A stretch of 64,000 nucleotides of DNA, from positions 14,751,249-14,815,248 of the forward strand of contig NC_089858.1 in assembly GCF_036373705.1 (NCBI RefSeq), in the 5' to 3' direction. Numbering within the stretch: position 1 is the stretch's first letter; the number at the start of each line of letters is the position of its first letter. This document shows positions 1 through 10,596 of the stretch, piece by piece. Origin of the DNA: Amia ocellicauda. Its lineage: Eukaryota > Chordata > Actinopteri > Amiiformes > Amiidae. A program made the position numbers and the translations under genes. The notes under the pieces are model-generated. The model did not search any database. It saw only the letters and a program-made list of their open reading frames with translations, and was not told the DNA's origin.

Positions 1-3000
1 AACATTGTCCGAAAATGTGCTTAATTTCACATCTTAATAAAAAGCTGTAATCAGTAGCCATAGCAACAAATTGCTGACCACAAGACTTAGATAGTGGACT
101 GTCAATTAGTTAAGAGCTTTACTTCACAGCATAATATTAATGTAATTACTCTTCTTCTCATTAAGCCTCTGTATTTCACACGGTCCTTTTTCCTTCTGAG
201 CAGGGGAGCTCACGCTAGATTTTCTGCACAGAGAGGAGACCACCTTGATCTGCTTAATGAAAACTCAGATTTGTTTAGTTCTTTAGTAATATTTACAGTG
301 ATTTGTTTATATATATATATATCAAATACAAGTATAACAAAAGAGCTCTCCCAAAGAGTTGTATACAATTGAAAAAGATTTACATTTTATGCGTTGAAAA
401 TGGCATCCTGTACTCCTGATTAAAGCTACTTCGCAATTTCTGACAACAGAAGTGTACACCTGACCTTTAATGGGTCTTTAATGAAAGTAAAAAATAAAAC
501 AAAAGGAAGGAAATTAGTTTAAAACTGAAATACATATAAATATATAAATATAACCGACGTAAGGTCCACAGTGATTGTCTGGTATATTGCACAATTGTCT
601 TGATTTCTCCACAGGAGGTTATGGCGTGGGGAATGCATGTTGTAAATGAATAGCAAGTCCATGTCAAGATGGTTTTGTCACACTTCTCAAAGACATTTTC
701 ACACATGTTACCATCCAGAGTTAAATCCATCATACACATTGTAACCTGTTATTGTTGTGCTTCACAGCAGGCACACTTTGGTAGCCGAGGCCAGAGTTTA
801 CAAAATAAATAACAAAGCAGAGGGAAGACACATGGAAAGATATATTAATTTCAATCGTTCAAAACTACAACATCGGGCAAGGTCTCGGGTAGTAACAGCA
901 CAGCTCATATCCCGGGATCTGTACAAATCGAATTGCCATCTTGAGTGATTTTTTTCCTTATTAAGCTGCATCATCATCAATTCATCCAGAAAAACTAAAA
1001 GAACAAAGAAGAGCAGACAGAAATGTAACTGTCACAGGCCGAGGGGACTTCAGTGCCTTAAAGCTCAGGGAATGGAAAATGCACTTTAATCTTTCTTGTG
1101 CTTACCACTCTGGGAAATCAGTAAGAGGAGTAAATGAAGCTGGAAACAACAAAGAGCAGGAGTGTGCAGGGCTGGGGGGGCCTTCCACTGGCTCAGTGGC
1201 CTTGGAGATGCCATTATCCAGAGCTGCTTCCAAATACAATAGCATACACTGCATCACCAAAACGTCTGAAATCAAAGTACTAACTGCAAGAAATCACGAC
1301 AGGTCCAGAACTCACCGTGTAGCCTGCTCTTCTGAGCCACACAAGGAGTGTGCAGGGTCCTAATCCTCTATACAGTGCCCTGTGAAAGGTGGGCGCACAG
1401 GGGGCAGCCAGCTTCTCATTCCACCCGTGAAGAGGGGAAAATGTGCCTGTTGCTTAAAATGATGTTGTCTCTTCCTGGTCTAATCCTTCCCTTCCCATCC
1501 TCCTCACCCCACACAGTATAAAATAACACTCCAAGAGCAGTCTGCAAACAGGCCGCTGTCTTCAGAAACAGTGCCTGGCATCGTGGGTCCGCTGCAGGGT
1601 CGGGACTGTGAAGTACCGCGTCAGGGGGCTGCGGGGCAGTGGGGTGGCTCATTCAGTACTCATGGGCTGCACTCTCGGCTGCAGCAACAAATGTAAACGA
1701 ACCAAGTATAGCCTGTTCAGCAACAATGAAGTACCCCTTTAGTGCTTAAGAGTTGTTAAGTTGTTTTTGTTTCTAAAATCTCATCAAATCATTCACAGCC
1801 TGCGAGCGCCAAGTAGGAAATCATCCCATTACTGCACCTTTGATGTGAAGTGTTTCCCTGTTTCCCTCCTTTAAATCAGCTATTCTAGTGACCTCACTGT
1901 GACACCCAGCGAGACTCTGTGCTGTCTAGCTTTGGAGTGGTATGTCTCCATCCTCCTGGCATTGTTGCTTTTTCAATAGTTTATTCCTTTGGCAGATGCC
2001 TACACAGGTTTACAAGGGTACAGTACAACAATCTATGCAGTGAGACACTCATTAGGGAACCACAATAGGTGACAACAGCAGGTCTCTGACTCCTCCCAGG
2101 CACCCTTCATTAACGTCCCCAGGCATGCAGCCACCGCAGATACACCGAAGAGGGCCCTTGACTTTAACACACCATCTTAGCAAAGCCAATAAATTAAACC
2201 TCTCCGTTTAGTACAACAGCCTTCTTCACTGTGATGAGCTCTTTAAAATGGAAATTAAATACAATGCATATGCAAAGGACAGCTGGTCCCCAGGTCTGTG
2301 GATCTGCGAGTGTGGCTGTGTTTTTATTATAGTAGGAGATATAAATACCTCTGTGGCCAAGGAAATGAGGCCTAATGCTTCCCCCCACACACACACACAT
2401 ATTCACATTTGTACTTAATTGAAAACAAGTGAATGAAAATGTCCTGATCGAGTGGATCACATGACACCTGTTTAGCTGGGCTGTATCCTCATGTGCATCA
2501 TCTTCCTTGACTGGAAATGGACAGAACTGACATGCATTCCAGGTGTATACCAATGCCCAGTTTTCTTGAGGCAATTTATTGACGGCAGCAGATTAGAGTT
2601 TTCATGGGGCTCTTACAGGGCAGGGGACTGCGCTGGCTGGGGTGCATGAGAAACTTGAAAACACACTTGAATCGCACCAATCAAGCGGACACGCTTCCAT
2701 GGAGAGAAAGACACGTGCAGTAATTACCCTGAGTGGGACATATCAAGAACAATAGTGCTAGGAGAGACTGGCAGTGTGTGGGTGGAGGGTAGCCCTTGTG
2801 GGAGGTGGTAGGAGAAGATTATGAGTGTGGGGAAGGGGTCTATTTTATTTCTGTGAGTGTTTCCTGTAGCACATCAGAAGGGGGTATTTTTGCTCTTAGG
2901 AAGGTGAAGATTGTCACTGTTTTACTTGAGTTTGATCTCTTTATCCCATCTTAGTCTGTGCCTGATGTCCCAGAGGGGACTGGAGCTGCCCTTGCTGGCT

Positions 3001-5303
3001 GTGTGGCAAGGTTGGCCCGAGTTCTCTGAGGTGTGCATCCGCAATGAGGCTCGGCTCTGACCCGTTCCCCTCCCACTGCCTCCGCACTGCCCTTGCTCGC
3101 TGCTGCACATTTCTTTCCAACTGTATTAAAATGTTTTTAATCGCTTTAAGTTTAATTTCAGTTTTGGATTGGGGGAAAAATACAATGCAATATCTGCTGC
3201 CTTTAAAATTGGAAATGAAACTGGATACAGTGTCTCCTTCATTAGACGATTATCATAAAAACTCTATTCACCAGCTGATAAAGAGCTGCTCGAGAGGATC
3301 TTGCTTATTAACAATGATTATTTCGTATGCATGAAATTATGAAAAGCTTTGTAATGGAAATTTGAGGTGACTTGGGAGACAGACATTAAGACAAGCTGCA
3401 GCTCAAGGTGAGGGAGCAGCGGTTCTGCTACTGTAGGGCTGTGTTGGTAAGCACTTCCCTCTCAGGCATGCCTTCCTGCCTGCCTTAGCTTCCTGTCTCC
3501 GTGTGGGACGTGTGGAGCATGAGGGACTGTGAAGGCCCCTTGGCCGTGGTTAGTGGTTGTAACAATTCACACAATGAGGATCTGATTCAGGACAGGGTAA
3601 GAGATGGATCTGGAATGCACTATATGTTTATTTATAGAACAAGAATAACATAACTTTCATCTAGAGGAAGAAAAAAAACACTATCAGCGGTGCTCCGTTC
3701 CTTTGTGTGCCCTTTCATTTCTTTCCCTGTTCATTTTGATTCAAGTACCTACTTCTCGGCCTGTAGTACTTGCCTAGCTAATAGAGTGGGGGAAAGGAGG
3801 CGCACCCACACAGATCCTGCACTTGAAAACCATTTTGCCTTCCAATGTGAAAATGTTCTCATGTTTATATTTAAGGCATGAAGAATACAAACGAGGAACA
3901 GGGGGAATGTATTGTATTGGGCATTTAGTAAGATATCCAGCTGTTGTCTTTGTAATTGGCTCTTTTTGGGGGGGTAAATTAAATGCCCGATGCCCTGTCC
4001 CTCCCTCCCCGTACTGCCCAAGGGATCCTAATGCAGGGAGGGGGTGGCGGAGCTGCAGTCAGTGGTGGGGCCTGGATCAAGTCCCCATGTCGTCAACCCT
4101 GTTTTAGCCAAAGAAGATCAAATTCCCTCAATCTGGAGACTTTCCCTTCAGACCCTTGGAGCTCGGCCGGCCTGACTCCCAAGGGACCAGGCTGGTCCTC
4201 CACAGGATTGAGTTATTGCAGCAGACTCCAGGGCTGGCGTGTTACAGCACGGGAGCGGCTCTGCGGCTGCAGCCCTGTGAACCTCCACAGGCCCCCCTCA
4301 TTAGCCAGGGCTGACAGTAATTCTGCCTTTACTGGAACACGACTACTGCAGGGAGAGAGCAGGGGAGAAGGAGGGAGAGGGAGAGTAAGACTCGGAGAGA
4401 GGGGGGAGATCTGGAAATTTACCTGTTTGTATTAATAATGCTATACTTCTTATGATGTAGTGAGAACAGAGTTGTATTTCTTGTGGTGTTTTGTAGTGGG
4501 TTCGGGGCTGTGTGGTGGCTCCAGTTCTGGGTCTGAGTTTAACATCACAAGCACTCTATGCACATCACTTCAATAGCTGCTAGAAAGGTCAGCTCAGCCC
4601 GGAGGTGTTCACTTTGGAGTCCAGGAGGAACTCTCAGGACTGCCCCCGGGCATGCAAGTTAATATTTCATGAAGTTATGACCATTGAGTTAATGTGTTAC
4701 TGAAACATGGCAGTGGAAAACATTTACTATGACATCACAGGAATTTTGTGCATGGCTTATTTTTTCTTAATTAAATGTGAATTAGTCCCACAAGGCAGTC
4801 AGGAAAACAGGGCTGCCTCCATATGTGCTGCTGAGTAGCCCTCTCTGGGTGCGCCATGGCAATCAGGCTGAGATTCAGCGCTGAGACACGGAGGATGCTC
4901 GCAGTTGAGCGCTCACTGTTAGCGAGAGGACGGTTCTCACTCTGGCGGCACCGCCCACCATTCCCTCTGTGCTTGTGCCCTGAGTGTTAGTTTTGATGCT
5001 GTAGTTCTGGTCACAGCTGAGGCAGTGAGATGGGAGCTGTGTGCGGAGCAGGCAGGAAGCAGAGGAGACAACTGTCAGGTGTGAAAAGAGGGTTCAGATC
5101 ATTTCACAGACATGTATAGAGTCTGCACTGAGGCTGACAAGCAAGAGATCAAGACTACCATGCATTTAGTGTGAAGTTTTTGATACATGGGCAGTGCTGA
5201 AAACTCCTGGGACCACACACTGAGCCAGTTTGTCTTGGCTACCCCTCTGCCAGTCCTAATGATAATGCAGAAGCATTTACTTTCAGCCTTTACTGAATAT
5301 ATA
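1..5303. other. Non-coding left flank (upstream of, or intronic to, galr1)
   Basis: No open reading frame here resembles a known protein, and I saw no splice-bounded coding block. The stretch is mixed AT-rich and moderately GC-rich DNA with short CA and purine runs. A degenerate SINE-like tail lies near 1976-2035. The part around 3120-3360 is AT-rich with many homeodomain-like TAAT/ATTA cores and could be a regulatory element, but this is a weak guess. Since the only galr1 exon found lies to the right on the + strand, this DNA is probably galr1 intron or 5' flank. Confidence 0.5.
1970..2040 (+). repeat. Degenerate SINE-like 3' tail fragment
   Basis: The string around TTTGGCAGATGCC, followed by a CAGG / TTTACAAGGGTACA block, matches in order the better preserved copy at 26340-26400 (TTCTTGGCAGACGCC, then ATCCAGGGCGACTTACA). 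This type of tail is abundant in ray-finned fish genomes. The copy is diverged and its ends are approximate. Confidence 0.4.
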
Positions 5304-5505
5304 CAGTGAGGGAAAAAAGTATTTGATCCCCTGCTGATTTTGTACGTTTGCCCACTGACAAAGAAATGATCAGTCTATAATTTTAATGGTAGGTGTATTT
5401 TAACAGTGAGAGACAGAATAACAACAAAAAAGTCCAGAAAAACACATTTCAAAAAAGTTATAAATTGATTTGCATGTTAATGAGTGAAATAAGTATTTGA
5501 TCCCC
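5304..5505 (+). repeat. Tc1 left terminal inverted repeat
   Basis: This 202-bp arm matches the reverse complement of 6687-6888 over its full length with a few substitutions or single-base indels. The outer direct repeat (near 5312-5325) and inner direct repeat (near 5490-5505) are the expected transposase binding sites. Confidence 0.93.
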
Positions 5506-5531
5506 TATCAATCAGCAAGATTTCTGGCTCC

Positions 5532-5628
5532 CAGGTGTCTTTTATACAGGTGACGAGCTGAGATTAGGAGCACTCTCTTAAAGGGAGCGCTCCTAATCTC
5601 AGCTCGTTACCTGTATAAAAGACACCTG
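5532..5628. repeat. Long near-perfect palindrome inside the Tc1 element
   Basis: The left arm 5532-5571 starts CAGGTGTCTTTTATACAGG. The right arm 5589-5628 is its reverse complement across 40 nt with one mismatch (G versus A in the TGACG/TAACG segment). The pairing continues inward with two mismatches, leaving almost no loop. It lies between the left repeat and the transposase start, so it would fold into a stable hairpin in the leader of a transposase transcript. Confidence 0.92.
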
Positions 5629-5670
5629 TCCACAGAAGCAATCAATTAATCAGATTCCAAACTCTCCACC

Positions 5671-6680
5671 ATGGCCAAGACCAAAGAGCTGTCCAAGGAT
5701 GTCAGGGACAAGATTGTAGACCTACACAAGGCTGGAATGGGCTACAAGAACATCGCCAAGCAGCTTGGTGAGACGGTGACAACAGTTGGTGCGATTATTC
5801 GCAAATGGAAGAAACACAAAATAACTGTCAGTCTCCCTCGGTCTGGGGCTCCATGCAAGATCTCGCCTTGTGGAGTTTCAATGATCATGAGAACGGTGAG
5901 GAATCGGCACAGAACTACACGGGAGGATCTTGTTAATGATCTCAAGGCAGCTGGGACCATAGTCACCAAGAAAACAATTGGTAACACACTACGCCGTGAA
6001 GGACTGAAATCCTGCAGCGCCCGCAAGGTCCCCCTGCTCAAGAAAGCACATGTACAGGCCCGTCTGAAGTTTGCCAACATCTGAATGATTCAGAGGAGAA
6101 CTGGGTGAAAGTGTTGTGGTCAGATGAGACCAAAATCGAGCTCTTTGGCATCAACTCAACTCGCTGTGTTTGGAGGAGGAGGAATGACCCCAAGAACACC
6201 ATCCCCACCGTCAAACATGGAGGTGGAAACATTATGCTTTGGCGGTGTTTTTCTGCTAAGGGGACAGGACAACTGCACCGCATCAAAGGGACGATGGACG
6301 TGGCCATGTACCGTCAAATCTTGGGTGAGAACCTCCTTCCCTCAGCCAGGGCATTGAAAATGGGTCGTGGATGGGTATTCCAGCATGACAATGACCCAAA
6401 ACACACAGCCAAGGCAACAAAGGAGTGGCTCAAGAAGAAGCACATTAAGGTCCTGGAGTGGTCTAGCCAGTCTCCAGACCTTAATCCCATAGAAAATCTG
6501 TGGAGGGAGCTGAAGGTTCGAGTTACCAAACATCAGCCTCGAAACCTTAATGACTTGGAGAGGATCTGCAAAGAGGAGTGGGGCAAAATCCCTCCTGAGA
6601 TGTGTGCAAACCTGGTGGCCAACTACAAGAAACGTCTGACCTCTGTGATTGCCAACAAGGGTTTTGCCACCAAGTACTAA
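5671..6680 (+). pseudogene. Tc1 transposase, broken by a single frameshift
   Basis: The start codon at 5671 sits in a good context (CACCATGG) and opens a reading frame with a paired-like helix-turn-helix domain ([18 protein letters not shown]... at residues 7-24). The frame is read to codon 137 and hits a stop at 6082-6084. Homology resumes in another frame near 6085 (recorded from the ATG at 6105) and runs to the stop at 6678-6680. It contains the three catalytic residues of the DD34E family: Asp in WSDETK, Asp in FQHDND and Glu in [11 protein letters not shown]. The frame offset fits a loss of 4 nt near 6076-6082, where related Tc1 elements have a few extra bases in this phrase. A Gly-to-Arg change is also seen in the usually glycine-containing W-x-CFSAKG motif. 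As it stands the gene should not give an active enzyme. Confidence 0.92.
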
Positions 6681-6686
6681 GTCGAA

Positions 6687-6888
6687 GGGGTCAAATACTT
6701 ATTTCACTCATTAACATGCAAATCAATTTATAACTTTTTTTGAAATGCGTTTGTCTGGATTTTTTTGTTGTTATTCTGTCTCTCACTGTTAAAATACACC
6801 TACCATTAAAATTATAGACTGATCATTTCTTTGTCAGTGGGCAAACGTACAAAATCAGCAGGGGATCAAATACTTTTTTCCCTCACTG
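6687..6888 (-). repeat. Tc1 right terminal inverted repeat
   Basis: This is the partner of the left arm. It starts with the inner motif GGGGTCAAATACTTATTTC just after the transposase stop and ends CCCTCACTG before the TA duplication at 6889-6890. Confidence 0.93.
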
Positions 6889-6890
6889 TA

Positions 6891-9800
6891 CATTACATTG
6901 GCGCTGTGTGTAGAAGTCACAGGCTGGAAATGAGTCCCGGGCAGCTCAGGAATGTGTTCTTGTGCATCAGAGTGCCCAGCTGGGGGGAGCGCAATAAGCA
7001 GCAGTCATTGTGCTTCTGCCCAGACTGTGGTGGGTTTTGCTGTAGACTTAAATCTAGAGCCTCCTCCCACAGACACATCCTCCCAGCATTGTTCTTGCAA
7101 AAAATGCTGTCCCTGTAGCTCCTCAAAGAGAGAGAGAGAGGGTGAGAGGGAGAGATGGAAGGAGAGAAGGGAGAGGTAACAGGGGGAGGCACCAGAGCTA
7201 TGCAGTCCTGTGAGACTCGAACACATGTGGTGGACTTGTGGAGGCATTCTCACAAATTGATGCCTGGCTGTGTTGTGGTGTATAGTGCTGACTTTCTGTG
7301 CTCGCATGCTTTAGTTGCCAGTCAACATTGGCATGGCACTGCGCTTGCATAGGCGCTCCAAGGGCTACCCCTCCTGCTGTCAACAGGCCTGTGAATGACA
7401 GAATTCCACAGCACTCTTAAAGATCCACACTGCATGCAAGGGGAATCATCTGTATGTGTGAATAGTCAAAGCCAGAGATGGCATTACTGTAAATGAAAGC
7501 TGGAAGGAAACCTTTAAAATAAATATTAGGACTGTGGGATTGTAGTCCGCGATAAAGCCGAGGTGTGTGCTGATGTGTAATCCAGTGCTGGGGGTGGGGA
7601 TGATGGAGAGCTCAGACTTTCCCTTAGCCCCTCCTCTCCCACACAGTTTCCTTCCCCTGACCATTGCCTTTATAAGGTATAGCTGAGGTCTTCATATTGC
7701 CTTTTCCAAGTGTTATATATATATATATATATATAAAATATGAAAATATCATTTTCTTAAAAAAAAGATGGAACTTTTCCAGGAAACAATTAGACTTGGT
7801 GACGGAGCACAGAGAGGAGCCCAGGCTTTAATCTCAGCACCAATAAAAAAAGAAAAGAAAAACTGGGGAAAGTAAGAGAAGATTCTAAAGTGTTGATGCT
7901 GCGCTGCAGTGACTGGTATGGGGTCAAAGTGATTAAACCACAGCACGCAGCTGAGTTGGTCCACGGGCATTGCTGTTGCTTGCTGCTGCAGTAGAGCGAG
8001 ATTGGTTCTGTTAACCTTTAGCTGGCAGCTGGGCACTCTGAGACACAAACACCATCAGCAGCATAATTCTCTCATTCCTGTTCGCTATCTGAACCCACCA
8101 GCAACAACCATCTCCTGCATTTAATTTGTCCTAAGGAAAAACAGGGTAATGTGGGCAGCGTTCAAGGCTGTGTATTCGTCTCCAGAGACCAGCACCCACA
8201 TCACACTCAGCACTCTCATCCTACTTCCCAGGAGCTCCATCTTTTGCCTTTGCGTCTACCAGCAGGGCCTGAGACACTTGCCTGGGGTGGGGGGGCATTG
8301 CTGCAGCATTGCACTGGACCACTGCTGTTCAGATTTGATATATAATTAACAAATTATGTAATCCGTGCCACAGCATCTCATTGTGTAAGGGGGCTCAATG
8401 AGCACATGAGCCATATACCATGACGTTGCTGCCATAGACGTTTGAAGAGTGTCCAATCCCTTGTTCATGGTGGCTTCTTTCAATACCGTAAAATCAGTGG
8501 ATTTACCGATGTATCTGTATCGTCTGCCCTGATAAGGCAGCAGGTGCAGTAGGTGGAAGATTAAATTGTTAATCTTTCTTCATGAGCTTTGTTTTGTGTT
8601 TGCCTATCAGTAACAGAAAACGCACATGTAGTGCCCGTCACAATCCGTACAACTGAAGCCGTTCTCCCGAGGGGCGTGTAACAATCGGTTTGACAGCCTG
8701 CAGTCGCCCGTGTCCCTCTTCATAAGGAACTGGGAGCTAATTAGAGTCAGGGGAGGTTTAGGATTCCTGACAGAGCTCAGCACATCATACAGCACACTGA
8801 GTCAGAGTATGTTCATGATTGTTTATTTATTTACTTATTTATTTATTTTTCTGGTGCCATTGAGGGCTTTCGTATATTTTAAAAAATACAAAGAAAACTG
8901 CAGTTACAGTGCATGTTTAATACTTGTAGTTGTGCTGTTGTGCCTGTTGTTATTGTGACTGCTCTCAGTGAGAGGCAGTGGCATAGTGTGTGTTTTTTTA
9001 ATGTAGTGGTGCAAAGAGGCAATTTCAGCTATTGATAGATGCAGCACAGGGACAATAACAGTGAGTAGGATATATATTTTTCAGATCCCCCCCCCCAAAG
9101 CTACTCCACTGGTGAGAGGAGTGCAGCAGCATCGCCAGGCAAGGTGTTCTCAGGCACAGAGAGGCTGCTCCAGGGAGCGTGAGTGCTAACCTTATTACAC
9201 GCTCATAGGGACCTGCAGCCCAGTGCTGTGGGCAGTCAATCGATAGACAGCGCTGAGTTTCAGGTCAGGCAGACATGGCCTGTTGATTCCTCCTTGCAGT
9301 CTGCCCTGCCCTTTACAGCCCCCTGCCTGCTCTCTCTCCCTCGCTCTCTCTCTATCTCTGCCTTTCTCCAACCAGCTGTAGAAGAAAGCACATGCTCACC
9401 ATTTCATCCACTTAAACTCCACTGCCTTCCTCTGCGCTCTGTGGCACGAAGGGAGAAATGTGCTGAATATTATGCGAGTTGTTCTACAAATCTGTAGGAC
9501 ACTGCTGAAAAAATTTACAAATTTTACACTTTTCTACACCAATTCTTGGTATTGAATGGCAGTACACTGTGATTGGAAACCTATTACAACAGGGATGATG
9601 TAAATATTGGGAAAAGCTTTGCAGTTTCTGTGTATCAGGCCACAGCGGGAGTCCCTATTCTTAGCAAGCCCTGTTATTGAACAGGACGTACACTGCAGTG
9701 TGGTGTAAATACCAGGCCCTTCATAATACGCAAGATTTATGCTCCCAAACATTTACGTATTGTGCCATGTAAACACTGTGGCCACGCAATTCATTTTAAA

Positions 9801-10278
9801 TGACTCAGATGCAAATAGGATGCCTTAATTTGAACTGCTGTTCTGTTTATAATAAAACCAGGAATCAAACCAAATATATATATTTTTTCCTGTAAGGTAT
9901 TGAATATTGTGTACTTGAACATTCACACCTTTGGGCAGGGTAAATCATGCCAGAATAAGCCATGATAGGTACTGAGCCAGCTGCAGGTGTTTCTCAGGAT
10001 GTGCACACAACAGCATCTGAGCAGTCAGTAGCTGTTGTTTTTTGCTTGGCAAATAATACTGATCATGAGCGAATGCTGTGTTATTTGACATTACTGTGCA
10101 TCTACAGTTGTGCTCTGAATGCATGAGTAAGGACACTGTTAACGAGCATGTGTGCATAGTACCAATAATTACATTTCAGTTTTAATATAATGTAGCTTTT
10201 TTTGCACATGTGAACTGGGATGTGTGTGTACGTATTTGCATATGTGTGTGTGTCATGACACATACCCCTGTGTTGCAG
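6891..10278. other. Non-coding DNA, probably galr1 last intron
   Basis: I find no coding block with splice sites here. The stretch holds a (TA)n run at about 7714-7735, a GA-rich tract near 7128-7180, a TTTA-type simple run near 8820-8850 and an RT-rich TGTG tract just before the galr1 acceptor. In known GALR1 genes a tiny 66-nt exon encodes the third intracellular loop; I looked for a matching lysine-rich block and did not see one. Confidence 0.5.
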
Positions 10279-10596
10279 ACGGCACAGACAGTGCTGCTGG
10301 TGGTGGCGGCGTTCCTGACATGCTGGATGCCGCACCATGTGATCGCCATGTGGGCGGAGTTCGGGGACTTCCCGCTGAATGATGCCTCCTTCGCGTTCCG
10401 CATCCTCTCCCACTGCCTGGCCTACGGCAACTCCTGCATCAACCCCATCCTGTACGCCTTCCTGTCCGAGAACTTCAGGAAGGCCTGCCAGCAAGTGTTC
10501 ACCTGCTGGTTCCTGTACCCCCCGCCGCCCGAGGAGAAAGTGGTCCGCATCCGCATGGACAACTTCTCCACCACACACTCCACCACCAACGTCTAG
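10279..10596 (+). CDS. galr1: Galanin receptor type 1, last coding exon (TM6, TM7, C-tail)
   Basis: The exon follows a CAG acceptor at 10276-10278 and begins in phase 0 at TAQTVLLVV. It encodes the cytoplasmic base of TM6 with the CWMPHH motif, the WAEFG extracellular loop 3, TM7 with NSCINPILY (the class A NPxxY motif), helix 8 SENFRKACQQVF and cysteines suited to palmitoylation. It ends STTNV at the TAG stop, giving 105 residues. The TAQTV start, WAEFG-FPL loop and SENFRKA-QVF block match GALR1 rather than GALR2/3, whose loop and tail differ. GALR1 is a plasma-membrane Gi-coupled receptor for galanin-family peptides. The 5' exons (TM1-TM5 and the short loop-3 exon) were not found in the window, so the gene is partial. 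It could be the fish-type second copy (galr1b), suggested by its place near nfatc3. Confidence 0.9.
   Translation, partial: TAQTVLLVVAAFLTCWMPHHVIAMWAEFGDFPLNDASFAFRILSHCLAYGNSCINPILYAFLSENFRKACQQVFTCWFLYPPPPEEKVVRIRMDNFSTTHSTTNV

Larger units (their letters stand above)
5304..6888 (+). mobile_element. Tc1/mariner transposon, IR/DR type, nearly intact
   Basis: The element begins CAGTGAGGGAAAAAAGTAT and ends with the reverse complement, and is bounded by the TA target duplication at 5302-5303 and 6889-6890. The terminal inverted repeats are about 202 bp (5304-5505 and 6687-6888) with only a few mismatches, pointing to a recent insertion. Each arm carries an outer and an inner copy of the motif AGTATTTGATCCCC (near 5318 and 5492), which is the IR/DR layout of Sleeping Beauty-like Tc1 elements. 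Between the arms are a near-perfect palindrome (5532-5628) and a transposase gene broken by one frameshift (5671-6680). Total length, about 1.6 kb, is normal for a full Tc1 element. Confidence 0.95.

Noticed and set aside
3983..4435. 150-codon open frame on the + strand
   Set aside because: It overlaps other chance frames in a GC-rich patch, shows no recognisable domain, and has a low-complexity Gly/Arg end.
9085..9095. Poly-C tracts (also 22270-22282 and 54448-54462)
   Set aside because: Simple homopolymers with no structure around them; assembly slippage is possible.
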